This document shows positions 43,464 through 51,896 of a stretch of DNA of 64,000 bases, piece after piece. The notes under the pieces were generated by a model, which saw only the letters and a list, made by a program, of their open reading frames with translations, was not told where the DNA came from and did not search any database. The first letter of the stretch is position 1; every line of letters starts with the position of its first letter. The stretch lies in the NCBI RefSeq assembly GCF_036884845.1, contig NZ_CP145732.1:5146001-5210000 (forward strand), read 5' to 3'. Source of the DNA: Pseudomonas sp. MAG733B (GTDB taxonomy: Bacteria > Pseudomonadota > Gammaproteobacteria > Pseudomonadales > Pseudomonadaceae). Both the position numbers and the translations under genes were made by a program.

Positions 43464-44052
43464 TAAACCTTTCCTCTATTATCTCCCCCACAACACGAAC
43501 AACTTCAGAATCATGGCAAGACGCATTAGTTATAAATAGCTTCCTCTCTATCCCGTCATACACCAATTTTTCTCTATCACTCCTCGTCACTCCTTTCCTT
43601 ATTATCAAAATGTCACCGGGCTCGTTCACACCACTAATGCCCTTCTCCAAGAGCACACCTATTAAGTTACATGCGGTGCCAAAATAATAAGTAAGCGGGT
43701 GAGTTGCCGCCAACTCACCGATCCTCTTGTCAAGATTCAGAAAAAGCAAACTCTCTTTAATTATAGGAACCGCCGCAGGATTCATATTACCCTCTAGAGA
43801 AATACTGCTCTCAATGATTTCTCTCTCTTCAAAATCAACAGTCTCTATTTCCCTATAGGACACACCAAAAAAATCAGAAATCTTACGAATCGTGGATTGC
43901 TGAACGTTGACGACTCTTCCTTCGAGAATGTTATATATCGTCGTCCTGGTCAAACCACTAGAGCTACACAACGACAACTGCGTCTCCCCTCGACTTTTTA
44001 TAAGATACTTTATGTTGCTCTTCAATCTTTCAGTTTTTTCTTTCTTATGCAT
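43456..44052 (-). CDS. XRE-family regulator with S24-like C-terminal domain
   Basis: A protein of about 198 residues. The N-terminal Cro/C1-type helix-turn-helix (about 12-65) is clear: LIKSRGETQLSLCSSSGLTRTTIYNIL. The C-terminal half (about 115-198, GDILIIRKG ... VYDGIERKLFITN ... VVRVVGEIIEERF) has the strand order of LexA/S24 proteins but lacks the usual G-x-S-M-x-P catalytic motif, so it may sense a ligand without self-cleavage. It overlaps the VUT gene by 8 bases, so the two are one unit, probably autoregulated. ATG-ATG at 44055/44052 gives two possible starts; no strong ribosome site. Confidence 0.8.
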   Translation of the reverse strand: MHKKEKTERLKSNIKYLIKSRGETQLSLCSSSGLTRTTIYNILEGRVVNVQQSTIRKISDFFGVSYREIETVDFEEREIIESSISLEGNMNPAAVPIIKESLLFLNLDKRIGELAATHPLTYYFGTACNLIGVLLEKGISGVNEPGDILIIRKGVTRSDREKLVYDGIERKLFITNASCHDSEVVRVVGEIIEERFNG

Positions 44053-44055
44053 CAT

Positions 44056-44470
44056 GCAATTACCAACTCATAGCTATTACAGAATATTTACATATATTTT
44101 TTGATGAACAAGCATCCGACACAACTGACCTCAGCTAAAAAAGTAATAATGCAACCAAGCCAAAAAATCGTCAAACAATGTTTCACATCACTATCCCTAC
44201 GTAAAGTCCTACAGGCACGCCCCACTTAATTTTAAGATGTTTCTTACAGCAAACAGTGTGTTATCCAGCGAAATAACCTACAGAACTATAGACGTGAAAA
44301 ACGATGCAATGAAACACGAATCATTTAATTACATAGATGTTCAATATTTTGATTAATTATTTTGAATTTTCTGGTAATAAACCTGGCAGCCCGTCAATTC
44401 ACGCACTGCCGCCAACAACTCTTCGACGGCATGGGACTGGCACTTCTTTTACTTTGAAAGGAAATCCGAA
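44056..44470. other. AT-rich intergenic stretch, no gene seen
   Basis: A 415-base gap between the XRE regulator and a DUF6124 gene. It has no credible reading frame. Near the regulator start two TTACA boxes lie 11 bases apart (44077-44081 and 44088-44092), one helical turn, which could be an autoregulatory site. The normal Pseudomonas composition returns at about 44380. Confidence 0.4.
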
Positions 44471-44827
44471 ATGAAAAGGACCACCCCAAAACCAGACGCA
44501 GAGACAATCGACTTCTCCAAGCTCTCAAACATCACTGAACCCCTCGTCAGTGCGCGCCTGCGTAATCCAAACCGCCCCGATCCCGTCAGCCATGTCTTCA
44601 CCATCATTCCGAACATCGATACGGAATCCTTGCTCTGTCACGCCTGCGAAACCCTTGCATCCCTGAATGTGATGGCTACTGATCTCGCGTGCGAAGTGGA
44701 AGGCTCGCGGCGAAACGTGATGTTGGCCATTCAGCAATTGGCCGTGCTGGGCGAATTGCTGGTCAATCGAGCGCTGGACAATCTCGACCCACCCGGTGGT
44801 TTGCCTGAGGCTGCGTCAAGTAGCTAA
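44471..44827 (+). CDS. DUF6124 (DUF3077-like) small Pseudomonas protein
   Basis: A 118-residue protein without signal peptide. A polar N-terminus (residues 1-45) leads into a helical region containing IPNIDTESLLCHACETLASLNVMATDLA and a second long helix VMLAIQQLAVLGELLVNRAL. This pattern marks a small family frequent in Pseudomonas, function unknown. GAAAGGAAATCCG precedes the ATG. It is 42 bases before a second, shorter protein of similar character. Confidence 0.75.
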   Translation: MKRTTPKPDAETIDFSKLSNITEPLVSARLRNPNRPDPVSHVFTIIPNIDTESLLCHACETLASLNVMATDLACEVEGSRRNVMLAIQQLAVLGELLVNRALDNLDPPGGLPEAASSS

Positions 44828-44869
44828 TGCAGAGGTGCCGGTTCTTTAACTTCAAGGAGGTATTTCGTC

Positions 44870-45121
44870 ATGGATAGATACATGCCCATCACCGGCATCG
44901 ACTGCACCATTGCATCGCTGGTAATCGACACCGAAGCACCATTGGATGTATTGCACGAAACCGCGGCCTACCGCATCCGCACCGCGACTCAACTGCTGGA
45001 AGCATTTGCCTTCAGCGAGAGTGTTCACAGCGAGTTGGCGCGGGTGCTGGTGACTTCACTGCGCGACGGCTGTGACTTGCTGGATGTCGTCGGACGACGA
45101 TTGCAGGCGCATCTTTCGTGA
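44870..45121 (+). CDS. Small Pseudomonas protein related to its upstream neighbour
   Basis: An 83-residue cytosolic protein, mostly helical. The segment LVIDTEAPLDVLHETAAYRIRTATQLLEAFA parallels the DTESLLCHACETLASLNVMATDLA region of the preceding gene, so both probably belong to one superfamily (DUF3077-like). AAGGAGGTAT gives a strong ribosome site. A hairpin with a short T run follows at 45140-45160. Function unknown. Confidence 0.7.
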   Translation: MDRYMPITGIDCTIASLVIDTEAPLDVLHETAAYRIRTATQLLEAFAFSESVHSELARVLVTSLRDGCDLLDVVGRRLQAHLS

Positions 45122-45139
45122 ATCGCCAGAAATGACAAC

Positions 45140-45160
45140 GGGCGCCTTTGGGCGCCCTTT
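45140..45160 (+). terminator. Terminator after the small-protein pair
   Basis: GGGCGCC and GGCGCCC form a tight stem with loop TTTG and a short T run (45158-45160). It is 18 bases after the stop of the 83-residue protein. Confidence 0.6.
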
Positions 45161-45306
45161 CACAATCTTTGCCACTGCATTTCCCTTTGATGTTTTCACC
45201 CGCCAACTGGTCGCTTTCCATCAATCTGCCTCCCTCCTCGCGCCCTAGATTAGGTCCCAGAACGAAGCCGTACCGTGCGGCGCCAGTCACCGAGGAGATC
45301 ATCCCG

Positions 45307-46476
45307 ATGCACAATATCCAGAACCTCAAAACCCAAAGTTCGATCGACGGCTGGGATCATCAGGACCCGGAAGAGGCGTTCACCCTGCCCTCGCGTTATT
45401 TCTACGACGAGACTCTGTTCAAGGCTGAGCGCGACAATATTTTCATGCACGCCTGGCATGTGGCCGGGCACGTCAGCGAGTTCGCCGAGCCGGGGCAGTA
45501 CGTGGTGACGGATCTGTTCGACCAGAGCGTGGTGGTGGCGAAGAATCGTCAGGGGCAGATCCATGCGTTCCACAACGTTTGCCAGCATCGCGGCAATCGC
45601 CTGCTCGAAGAACGTCGCGGCACCACCGGTGGCGTGGTGCGTTGCGCCTATCATTCGTGGTGCTACGAAATGGACGGCAGCCTGCGCAGCGCACCGCGTT
45701 GCGAGAAGATGAAAAACTTCGAGTTGCAGCAGTTCAACATTCCGCAGGTTCGCACCGAAGAACTGGGCGGCTTCATCTACTTCAACCTCGACCCGAACGC
45801 GCCGTCGCTGCGCGACTTGTTCCCCGGCGCCGACGAGGAAATGCATCGGGTGTTCCCGGACCTGGCCAACATGCGCCTGATCGAGGAACAGGACGTGATC
45901 GTGCCGGCCAACTGGAAGGTGATCATGGACAATTCCATCGAGGGCTATCACTTCAAGTTGTCGGGCCCGTGCCATATCGACCTGGCCGAGCTCATCGACT
46001 TCAAGGGCTATCAGTTGACCAAACGCGACAACTGGTGGACCTACATCGCCCCGGCCAATCTCTCGGTGACCGAAGCTTACGGCGTGCCGTTGCGCAAAGA
46101 CCTCAACCCCGATGAGTGCTTTTTCAACATTGGCATGTGGCCGAACAACACCTTCTACACCTTCCCGTTCTCGGAGTTCCTGGGCTCGTTCATCATGATT
46201 CCGCTGGACGCCGAACGCTCGCTGCTGCGCTTTGGTTACTACTCCAACAACGCCGAGACCGCGGCGGTCAGCCAGTCGTGCATGAAGTGGATGAACGAAG
46301 ACCTCGGGCCGGAAGACATTGCGCTGAACATCTCGGTGCAAAAAGGCCTGCGCTCAATGGGCTACAACCAGGGCCGCTACATGATCGACGCCCAGCGCAG
46401 CAATGAAAGCGAGCATTTGGTGCATCACTTTCATCGGTTGGTGTTTAACGGGATTCATGGGGCTTCCATAGCCTGA
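45307..46476 (+). CDS. Rieske non-haem iron oxygenase, alpha subunit (quaternary-amine type)
   Basis: A 389-residue aromatic-ring-hydroxylating-type oxygenase. The Rieske 2Fe-2S site is Cys92-x-His94 and Cys113-x2-His116. The catalytic domain has the iron triad region DNSIEGYHFKLSGPCH (Asp208 bridge, His215 and His223). The size and sequence style fit the GbcA/CntA group, which demethylates or cleaves quaternary amines such as glycine betaine, carnitine or stachydrine. No reductase partner is adjacent. The start at 45307 after GAGGAGATC is preferred to an open frame reaching 45148. Neighbouring dehydrogenases and a choline-binding protein support an amine substrate. Confidence 0.85.
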   Translation: MHNIQNLKTQSSIDGWDHQDPEEAFTLPSRYFYDETLFKAERDNIFMHAWHVAGHVSEFAEPGQYVVTDLFDQSVVVAKNRQGQIHAFHNVCQHRGNRLLEERRGTTGGVVRCAYHSWCYEMDGSLRSAPRCEKMKNFELQQFNIPQVRTEELGGFIYFNLDPNAPSLRDLFPGADEEMHRVFPDLANMRLIEEQDVIVPANWKVIMDNSIEGYHFKLSGPCHIDLAELIDFKGYQLTKRDNWWTYIAPANLSVTEAYGVPLRKDLNPDECFFNIGMWPNNTFYTFPFSEFLGSFIMIPLDAERSLLRFGYYSNNAETAAVSQSCMKWMNEDLGPEDIALNISVQKGLRSMGYNQGRYMIDAQRSNESEHLVHHFHRLVFNGIHGASIA

Positions 46477-46478
46477 TC

Positions 46479-46572
46479 CTGTAGGAGCAAAGCTTGCTCG
46501 CGATGACGGAGTAATACCCGACATCTATGTCACCTGACACACCGCCATCGCGAGCAAGCTTTGCTCCTACAG
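46479..46572. repeat. REP inverted pair (GTAGGAG family)
   Basis: CTGTAGGAGCAAAGCTTGCTC and its complement GCTTTGCTCCTACAG enclose about 50 bases. It lies between the Rieske gene and the GMC dehydrogenase gene, which point the same way, so it may separate two transcripts. Confidence 0.88.
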
Positions 46573-46613
46573 AGGGTGTGTCATGACTTTCTATTGATGG
46601 AGCACCCCGAACC

Positions 46614-48275
46614 ATGGCCAACCATGCGTTTGATTACCTGATTGTGGGCGCCGGGTCCGCAGGCTGTGTGTTGGCCAATCGTTTGGGCGAAGACCCCGCC
46701 GTGCGGATTTTGCTGCTGGAGGCCGGGCCGGCTGACCAGAGCTGGACCATCGACATGCCGTCCGCCGTGGGTCTGGTGGTGGGCGGCACGCGCTACAACT
46801 GGAGCTACAGTTCCGAGCCGGAACCGTATCTGGACGGGCGCCGGATCGGCACGCCGCGAGGCCGCACGCTCGGCGGTTCGTCGTCGATCAACGGCATGGT
46901 CTACATCCGTGGCCATGCCAGGGATTACGACGGCTGGGCCGAACAAGGCTGCGAAGGCTGGCGCTATCAGGACGTGCTGCCGTACTTCAAACGTGCGCAA
47001 ACCCATGCCGATGGTGCGGACGATTATCGCGGCGCGACCGGACATCTGCATGTCACGCCCGGCGATACGCAAACGCCGTTGTGCGCGGCGTTTCTGGCGG
47101 CCGGTGCCGAGGCCGGATATGGCTTGAGCAGCGACCTCAACGGCTATCGCCAGGAAGCCTTCGGACCGGTGGATCGCACCACCCGCAACGGCCGGCGCTG
47201 GAGCACGTCACGTGGCTATCTGCGCGAAGCGTTGGGCCGGGGCAACGTGCGCGTGACCACCGATGCGTTGGCGTTGCGCATCCTGTTTGAGGGTTCGCGC
47301 GCGGTCGGCATCGAGTACGAACAAAGCGGTGAGACGCATCAAGTATTTGCCCGACGTGAAGTGCTGCTGACTGCCGGAGCGATCAACTCGCCGCAGTTGC
47401 TGCTGCTCTCGGGCGTCGGCCCGGCGGCGGAACTGCGCGACCTGGGCATCAGCGTCAAACACAATCTGCCTGGCGTCGGTCGGCGACTCAACGATCACCC
47501 GGACACGGTCGTGCAGTACCTGTGCAAAAAACCGGTGTCGCTGTATCCGTGGACCACTGCACCGGGCAAATGGTGGATCGGTGCCCGTTGGTTCGCCACC
47601 CACGACGGCTTGGCGGCGAGCAATCATTTTGAGGCCGGGGCGTTCATTCGCTCGCGGGCCGGGGTCGAGCATCCCGACCTGCAACTGACCTTCATGCCGC
47701 TGGCGGTGAAACCCGGCAGTGTCGATCTGGTGCCGGATCACGCCTTCCAGATCCACATCGACCTGATGCGCCCCACCAGTCTGGGCAGCGTGACGCTCAG
47801 CAGCGCCGACCCTCGACAGCCGCCGCGCATCCTGTTCAATTACCTGAAAACCGCGCAGGATCGAGCCGACATGCGTGCCGGTGCGCGACTGGTGCGCGAG
47901 ATCATCGAGCAACCGAGCATGGCCGCTTTCAAGGGTGAAGAACTGGTGCCCGGCCGGCACGTAAAAAGCGATGAAGCGCTGGACACGTGGGCAAGGCAAG
48001 TCACCGAAACCGGCTACCATGCCAGCGGCACGTGCAAGATGGGCCCGATGAGCGACCTCGAAGCGGTGGTCGACCCGCAACTGCGCGTGCATGGCCTGGA
48101 TGGTTTGCGCGTGGTGGACGCGTCGATCATGCCGGTGATTGTCAGCGGCAACACCAATGCACCAACGGTGATGATCGCGGAAAAGGCCAGCGACATGATT
48201 CGTGGCCTGCCACCGCTGGCAGCGTCTGAAGCGCCGGTCTGGATTCACCCGCAATGGCAGACGCAGCAACGATAG
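46614..48275 (+). CDS. GMC-family FAD alcohol dehydrogenase (choline-dehydrogenase-like)
   Basis: A 553-residue flavoprotein. The FAD site [15 protein letters not shown] (about 13-27) begins it. [18 protein letters not shown] and the GMC signature 2 region [16 protein letters not shown] follow. The C-terminal active-site segments are [13 protein letters not shown] and [16 protein letters not shown]. BetA-type enzymes oxidise choline to betaine aldehyde; close homologues use other alcohols, so the substrate is inferred from context only. The GlxA-type regulator follows after 9 bases, so the two are probably co-transcribed. Confidence 0.88.
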   Translation: MANHAFDYLIVGAGSAGCVLANRLGEDPAVRILLLEAGPADQSWTIDMPSAVGLVVGGTRYNWSYSSEPEPYLDGRRIGTPRGRTLGGSSSINGMVYIRGHARDYDGWAEQGCEGWRYQDVLPYFKRAQTHADGADDYRGATGHLHVTPGDTQTPLCAAFLAAGAEAGYGLSSDLNGYRQEAFGPVDRTTRNGRRWSTSRGYLREALGRGNVRVTTDALALRILFEGSRAVGIEYEQSGETHQVFARREVLLTAGAINSPQLLLLSGVGPAAELRDLGISVKHNLPGVGRRLNDHPDTVVQYLCKKPVSLYPWTTAPGKWWIGARWFATHDGLAASNHFEAGAFIRSRAGVEHPDLQLTFMPLAVKPGSVDLVPDHAFQIHIDLMRPTSLGSVTLSSADPRQPPRILFNYLKTAQDRADMRAGARLVREIIEQPSMAAFKGEELVPGRHVKSDEALDTWARQVTETGYHASGTCKMGPMSDLEAVVDPQLRVHGLDGLRVVDASIMPVIVSGNTNAPTVMIAEKASDMIRGLPPLAASEAPVWIHPQWQTQQR

Positions 48276-48284
48276 AGGCGACGC

Positions 48285-49358
48285 ATGAGCAACCACGCAC
48301 CTGACAGCGCAATGCCTTCGCAATCCACCTTCACCTGGCGGCGCGGCGATGTCGCGCCGTTGCGGGTTGCGGTGTTGCTGTTGCCGTCGTTTTCGAACTT
48401 CGGCCTGGCCGCCGTGCTGGAACCCTTGGCCATCGCCAATTGGCTGACTCAGCGCCAGTTGTTCCAGTGGTCGCTGTTGTCCCTGGACGGCGAACCGGTG
48501 CAGGCCAGCAACGGTTTGGTCACCGTCGCCAATGACGGATTGAAGGCCGACCAGGGTTTTGATGTGTGCCTGGTAATCGCCAGTTTCGATGTGCACAAAC
48601 ACAGCCGCAACCTCGCGCTCAAGAGCTGGCTGCGCAAGCAGGCGCTGTTCGGCGCGGTGTTGATGGGCGTGGAAACCGGCACCGAACTGCTCGCCGCCGC
48701 CGGCGTACTCGACGGTTACGAAGCCGCTGTGCACTGGGACAATCTGCAGGGTTTTCAGGAAAGTTATCCACGGGTCCACGCCAAGCCGCAGCTCTATACG
48801 CTGGAGCGTCAGCGCATGACGTGCGCCGGCGCGACAACGACGCTGGACATGCTGCTCGGCTGGATCGGCCAGAGCGTCGACAGCGAACTGGCGCGGGAAA
48901 TCGGCATGCATCTGTTAATGGGTCAGGTGCGCGCGCCGGCCGAAAATCAACTCGACGGCGGCCTGACCAACACCGGGCTGTACGGCAGCAAGATCCGCCG
49001 TGCCGTGCAGTTGATGGAACAGGCGCTGGAAGAACCGCTCGACTGCGAAGCGATTGCCGACAAGGTCGGGCTTTCGCGGCGACAACTGGAGCGGCAGTTC
49101 AAGCATCAAACCGGCCTGTCGCCGCTCAAGTACTACATCACTCTGCGGCTGGCCAAGGCCCACAGTTTGCTGCAACAGACGCGCCTGAGCGTGGCGCAAG
49201 TGGCGGCCTGTTCCGGGTTCGGTTCGCTGGAGCATTTCTCCCGCACCTACCGTGCCCGCTTCGGCTGCCCGCCCAGCGAAGACCGCAGCCAAATCTGGAC
49301 CGCCCCGGTGATGCGCCAGCCGCTGCGCAAGGAGCAGCGGCCGGTCGAGGCGGACTGA
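48285..49358 (+). CDS. GlxA-type AraC-family regulator (DJ-1/PfpI + HTH)
   Basis: A 357-residue regulator. The N-terminal DJ-1/PfpI-like domain (about 24-200, VAVLLLPSFSNFGLAAVLEPLAIAN, then LMGVETGTELLAAAGVLDGY) precedes the AraC helix-turn-helix (about 250-340, ADKVGLSRRQLERQFKHQTGLSPLKYYITLRL, VAACSGFGSLEHFSRTYRARFG). This architecture is shared by GbdR, CdhR and SouR, activators of glycine betaine, carnitine and sarcosine genes, which supports a quaternary-amine role for this locus. It converges with the class II aldolase gene, the stops two bases apart. Confidence 0.9.
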   Translation: MSNHAPDSAMPSQSTFTWRRGDVAPLRVAVLLLPSFSNFGLAAVLEPLAIANWLTQRQLFQWSLLSLDGEPVQASNGLVTVANDGLKADQGFDVCLVIASFDVHKHSRNLALKSWLRKQALFGAVLMGVETGTELLAAAGVLDGYEAAVHWDNLQGFQESYPRVHAKPQLYTLERQRMTCAGATTTLDMLLGWIGQSVDSELAREIGMHLLMGQVRAPAENQLDGGLTNTGLYGSKIRRAVQLMEQALEEPLDCEAIADKVGLSRRQLERQFKHQTGLSPLKYYITLRLAKAHSLLQQTRLSVAQVAACSGFGSLEHFSRTYRARFGCPPSEDRSQIWTAPVMRQPLRKEQRPVEAD

Positions 49359-49360
49359 AT

Positions 49361-50089
49361 TCACAGGCGATAGCCCGGTTCTTCCTCGTCGAGAATCCCC
49401 ATCAGCGCGTTGAAATGTTTGTCGGCAAAGCCCGGATAATCGAGCCATTGCCGGCAGGTCTTGCGCGCAATTTCATCACTGGCGATGCGCAACTCACGGC
49501 CGGTTGAAAGCGCGGTGATGTAGGTTTCGCAGGCCCGTTCGAAGTAGTACAGATCATCGAACGCCTGGGCGATGCTCGGCGCCGCCACCAGCAAACCATG
49601 GTTGCCCATCAACAGAATCGGTTTGTCCCCGAGCAGGCGGCTGACCCGCTCCGCCTCATCGCCCAGGCCCATTCCGTCAAAGCCGTCGTCGATGACCACT
49701 CGCTCGAAAAAGCGCATGCAGTTCTGCTCGATCGGTGGCAGCCGCGAATCCGCCAGACACGCCAGCGCCGTCGCGTATTTCGAATGGGTGTGCAGGATGC
49801 AACGGGCGTGAGGCTGGTTGCGGTGCAAGGCGCTGTGCAACGCCCACGCGGTGATGTCCGGCGCGTCGGGGCGGTCGAGGCTGGCGGGCTCGTCAGCGTT
49901 GACCAAAAGCAAGTCGCTGGCCTTGATCCGCGAGAAATGCTTGCCGTACGGATTGATCAGAAACTCCCGACCGTCCCCCGACACCGCCACGCTGAAGTGA
50001 TTGGCGATGGACTCGTGCAGGTTCAGCCGCGCGGCCCAGCGAAACGCACAGGCCAGGCGGATTCTCAGTTGCTCGACAGGTTGATTCAT
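49361..50089 (-). CDS. Class II aldolase/adducin-family protein
   Basis: A 242-residue protein of the class II aldolase fold. The zinc-binding pattern H-T-H-S (about residues 100-103) and a later His in MGNHGLL are visible, along with LACAFRWAARLNLHES at the start and HFSVAVSGDGREFLINPYGKHFS. Family members cleave or epimerise phosphorylated sugars, or decarboxylate small acids. The start at 50089 after GGAGC is supported; the frame is open far upstream (to 50845) antisense to the aldehyde dehydrogenase gene and is not real. It is divergent from the dehydrogenase gene. Confidence 0.82.
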   Translation of the reverse strand: MNQPVEQLRIRLACAFRWAARLNLHESIANHFSVAVSGDGREFLINPYGKHFSRIKASDLLLVNADEPASLDRPDAPDITAWALHSALHRNQPHARCILHTHSKYATALACLADSRLPPIEQNCMRFFERVVIDDGFDGMGLGDEAERVSRLLGDKPILLMGNHGLLVAAPSIAQAFDDLYYFERACETYITALSTGRELRIASDEIARKTCRQWLDYPGFADKHFNALMGILDEEEPGYRL

Positions 50090-50290
50090 CCCGTGCTCCA
50101 CAGATGTTGATCGGTTGCCTGGCAGTGTAGAGAGACGCCTTGCGCGCACTTGACGGGAAACGACATTGGCTGCCGCTATTACGCGACTTCGCAACCGTGG
50201 GAAAACGGCGTGGTTATGCCGCGTTTGATCAAGAGCCGCGTTGCGCTCGCCGCCATAGTGAACAGCACGAACCCTTGGCTGGAGAGGCAC

Positions 50291-51766
50291 ATGTTGCAGA
50301 TTCGTTTGTTCATTGCGGGCAGTTGGCAGGCACCACAAACTCCGCGCTACCGCGACGTGATCAACCCAGCGAACGAAGAAGCCCTGGCTCAGGTAGCCGT
50401 CGCTGGCCCGGAGGATGCGCAACGGGCAATCGAGGCTGCGCGCCAGGCTTTCGATCAAGGATCGTGGCCGACCATGCCGGTCACCGAACGCGCTCAACTG
50501 TTGCAGCAAATCGCCCGTTTGATCGAACAGGACGCCGAGCACCTCGCCCGCCTGGAAACCCTCAACGCCGGTAAAACCCTGGGCGAAAGCCTGGCTGACA
50601 TCGGCAACGTGGTCGCGACTTTTCGCTACTACGCCGCGCTGCTGGAAAGCGAAAGCGCCAGCGTCAACAGCCATGCGCCGGCCCATATCATCAGTTTCAA
50701 CCAACGCGAACCGGTGGGCGTGTGTGCCTTGATCGCGCCGTGGAACTACCCGCTGCTGCAAGCGGTGTGGAAAATCGCCCCGGCCCTCGCCGCCGGCAAC
50801 ACCGTGGTGTTCAAGCCCAGCAGCCTGACGCCGATGACGGCCCATCGCTTAACCGAACTGCTCAAACAAGCCGGTTTGCCCGACGGTGTTTTCAACCTGC
50901 TGTGCGGCCCGGGCGATGTCGGTGAATTGCTCGCCGCCAGCCATGACGTGGACCTGGTGTCGCTGACCGGTGGCGCCGGAGCCGGCGGCAAAGTGATGCG
51001 TGCGGCCACCGGCAACTTCAAGCGTGTGGCGCTGGAACTGGGCGGCAAGAATCCGAACATCGTGTTCGCCGATGCCGATTTTGACGTAGCGCTGGATCAG
51101 GCAATGAACGCGGTGTTTTTCAATGCCGGACAAATCTGCTCGGCCGGCTCGCGACTGTTGGTCGAGGACGGGATTCATGACCGGTTTGTCGAGGCGTTGC
51201 AGCAGCGGATCGGGAAGATTCGCCTGGGCAATGGCCTCGATCAGTCGACGCAAATGGGCCCGCTGATTTCCGCCGGGCAACGCGATCTGATCCTGACAAT
51301 GATTGCCGGCGCCGTCGAACAAGGCGCGACGTTGCTGGCGGGCGGGACGATTCCCGAGCAGTTCGAACGCGGGTTCTGGCTGCGCCCGACGTTGCTCGGC
51401 AATGTCACCGCCGACATGCGCATTGCCCGCGAAGAAATCTTCGGCCCGGTGATCACCGTCGAGCATTTCAGCGGCGAAGCCCAAGCGCTGCAATTAGCCA
51501 ACGACACGCCTTACGGCCTGGCGGCGGGCGTCTGGACCCGGGATATCGGCAAGGCGTATCGCATGGCCAAGCGCCTGCGGGTCGGCACCCTGTGGATAAA
51601 CGACTACAACGCCGCTTTCCCGCAGGCGCCTTGGGGCGGCTACAAATCCAGCGGTATTGGTCGGGAACTGTCGCGAGCCGGGCTCGATGAGTTCACCGAG
51701 CTCAAGCACATCTACCTCAACACCGAACCGGCGGCGCTGAACTGGTTTGGTGCCGATCAAGCCTGA
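50291..51766 (+). CDS. Betaine-aldehyde-dehydrogenase-like NAD(P) aldehyde dehydrogenase
   Basis: A 491-residue aldehyde dehydrogenase. APWNYPLLQAVWKIAPALAAG and VVFKPSSLTP form the cofactor site. SLTGGAGAGGKVM is the nucleotide loop in the GG form seen in BetB. The catalytic Glu lies in ALELGGKNP and the Cys in NAGQICSAGSR. It oxidises an aldehyde to an acid, possibly the product of the GMC alcohol dehydrogenase. ATG at 50291 follows GGAGAGGCAC; a longer frame from 50150 overlaps the divergent region. Divergent from the class II aldolase gene. Confidence 0.87.
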   Translation: MLQIRLFIAGSWQAPQTPRYRDVINPANEEALAQVAVAGPEDAQRAIEAARQAFDQGSWPTMPVTERAQLLQQIARLIEQDAEHLARLETLNAGKTLGESLADIGNVVATFRYYAALLESESASVNSHAPAHIISFNQREPVGVCALIAPWNYPLLQAVWKIAPALAAGNTVVFKPSSLTPMTAHRLTELLKQAGLPDGVFNLLCGPGDVGELLAASHDVDLVSLTGGAGAGGKVMRAATGNFKRVALELGGKNPNIVFADADFDVALDQAMNAVFFNAGQICSAGSRLLVEDGIHDRFVEALQQRIGKIRLGNGLDQSTQMGPLISAGQRDLILTMIAGAVEQGATLLAGGTIPEQFERGFWLRPTLLGNVTADMRIAREEIFGPVITVEHFSGEAQALQLANDTPYGLAAGVWTRDIGKAYRMAKRLRVGTLWINDYNAAFPQAPWGGYKSSGIGRELSRAGLDEFTELKHIYLNTEPAALNWFGADQA

Positions 51767-51785
51767 GACTTACGACTGCTGCGCA

Positions 51786-51817
51786 GCCGAGCGGGAGCAA
51801 GCTCCCTCGCCACAGGC
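51786..51817. repeat. Single REP unit
   Basis: One copy of AGCGGGAGCAAGCTCCCTCG (the family seen at 28394) between the dehydrogenase gene and the choline-binding gene, without an inverted partner. It is itself partly palindromic (GGGAGC AA GCTCCC) and could end the upstream transcript. Confidence 0.7.
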
Positions 51818-51896
51818 AGGTTTCGCCACACCCACAACAACAAAAAAACCGAACACCCCAAACCGCTGCCGACGTTTACCTTCGAGGAGTTGATCC

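Noticed and set aside
41846..44052. A 7-deazaguanine DNA-modification (dpd) or Qat-type defence system
   Set aside because: No DpdA, DpdB-K, QatA, QatB or QatD homologue is encoded here; only a QueC-like enzyme and a transporter/regulator pair are seen.
50150..50290. A longer aldehyde dehydrogenase starting at 50150
   Set aside because: The extension overlaps the divergent promoter region and lacks the family N-terminus; GGAGAGGCAC before 50291 fits better.
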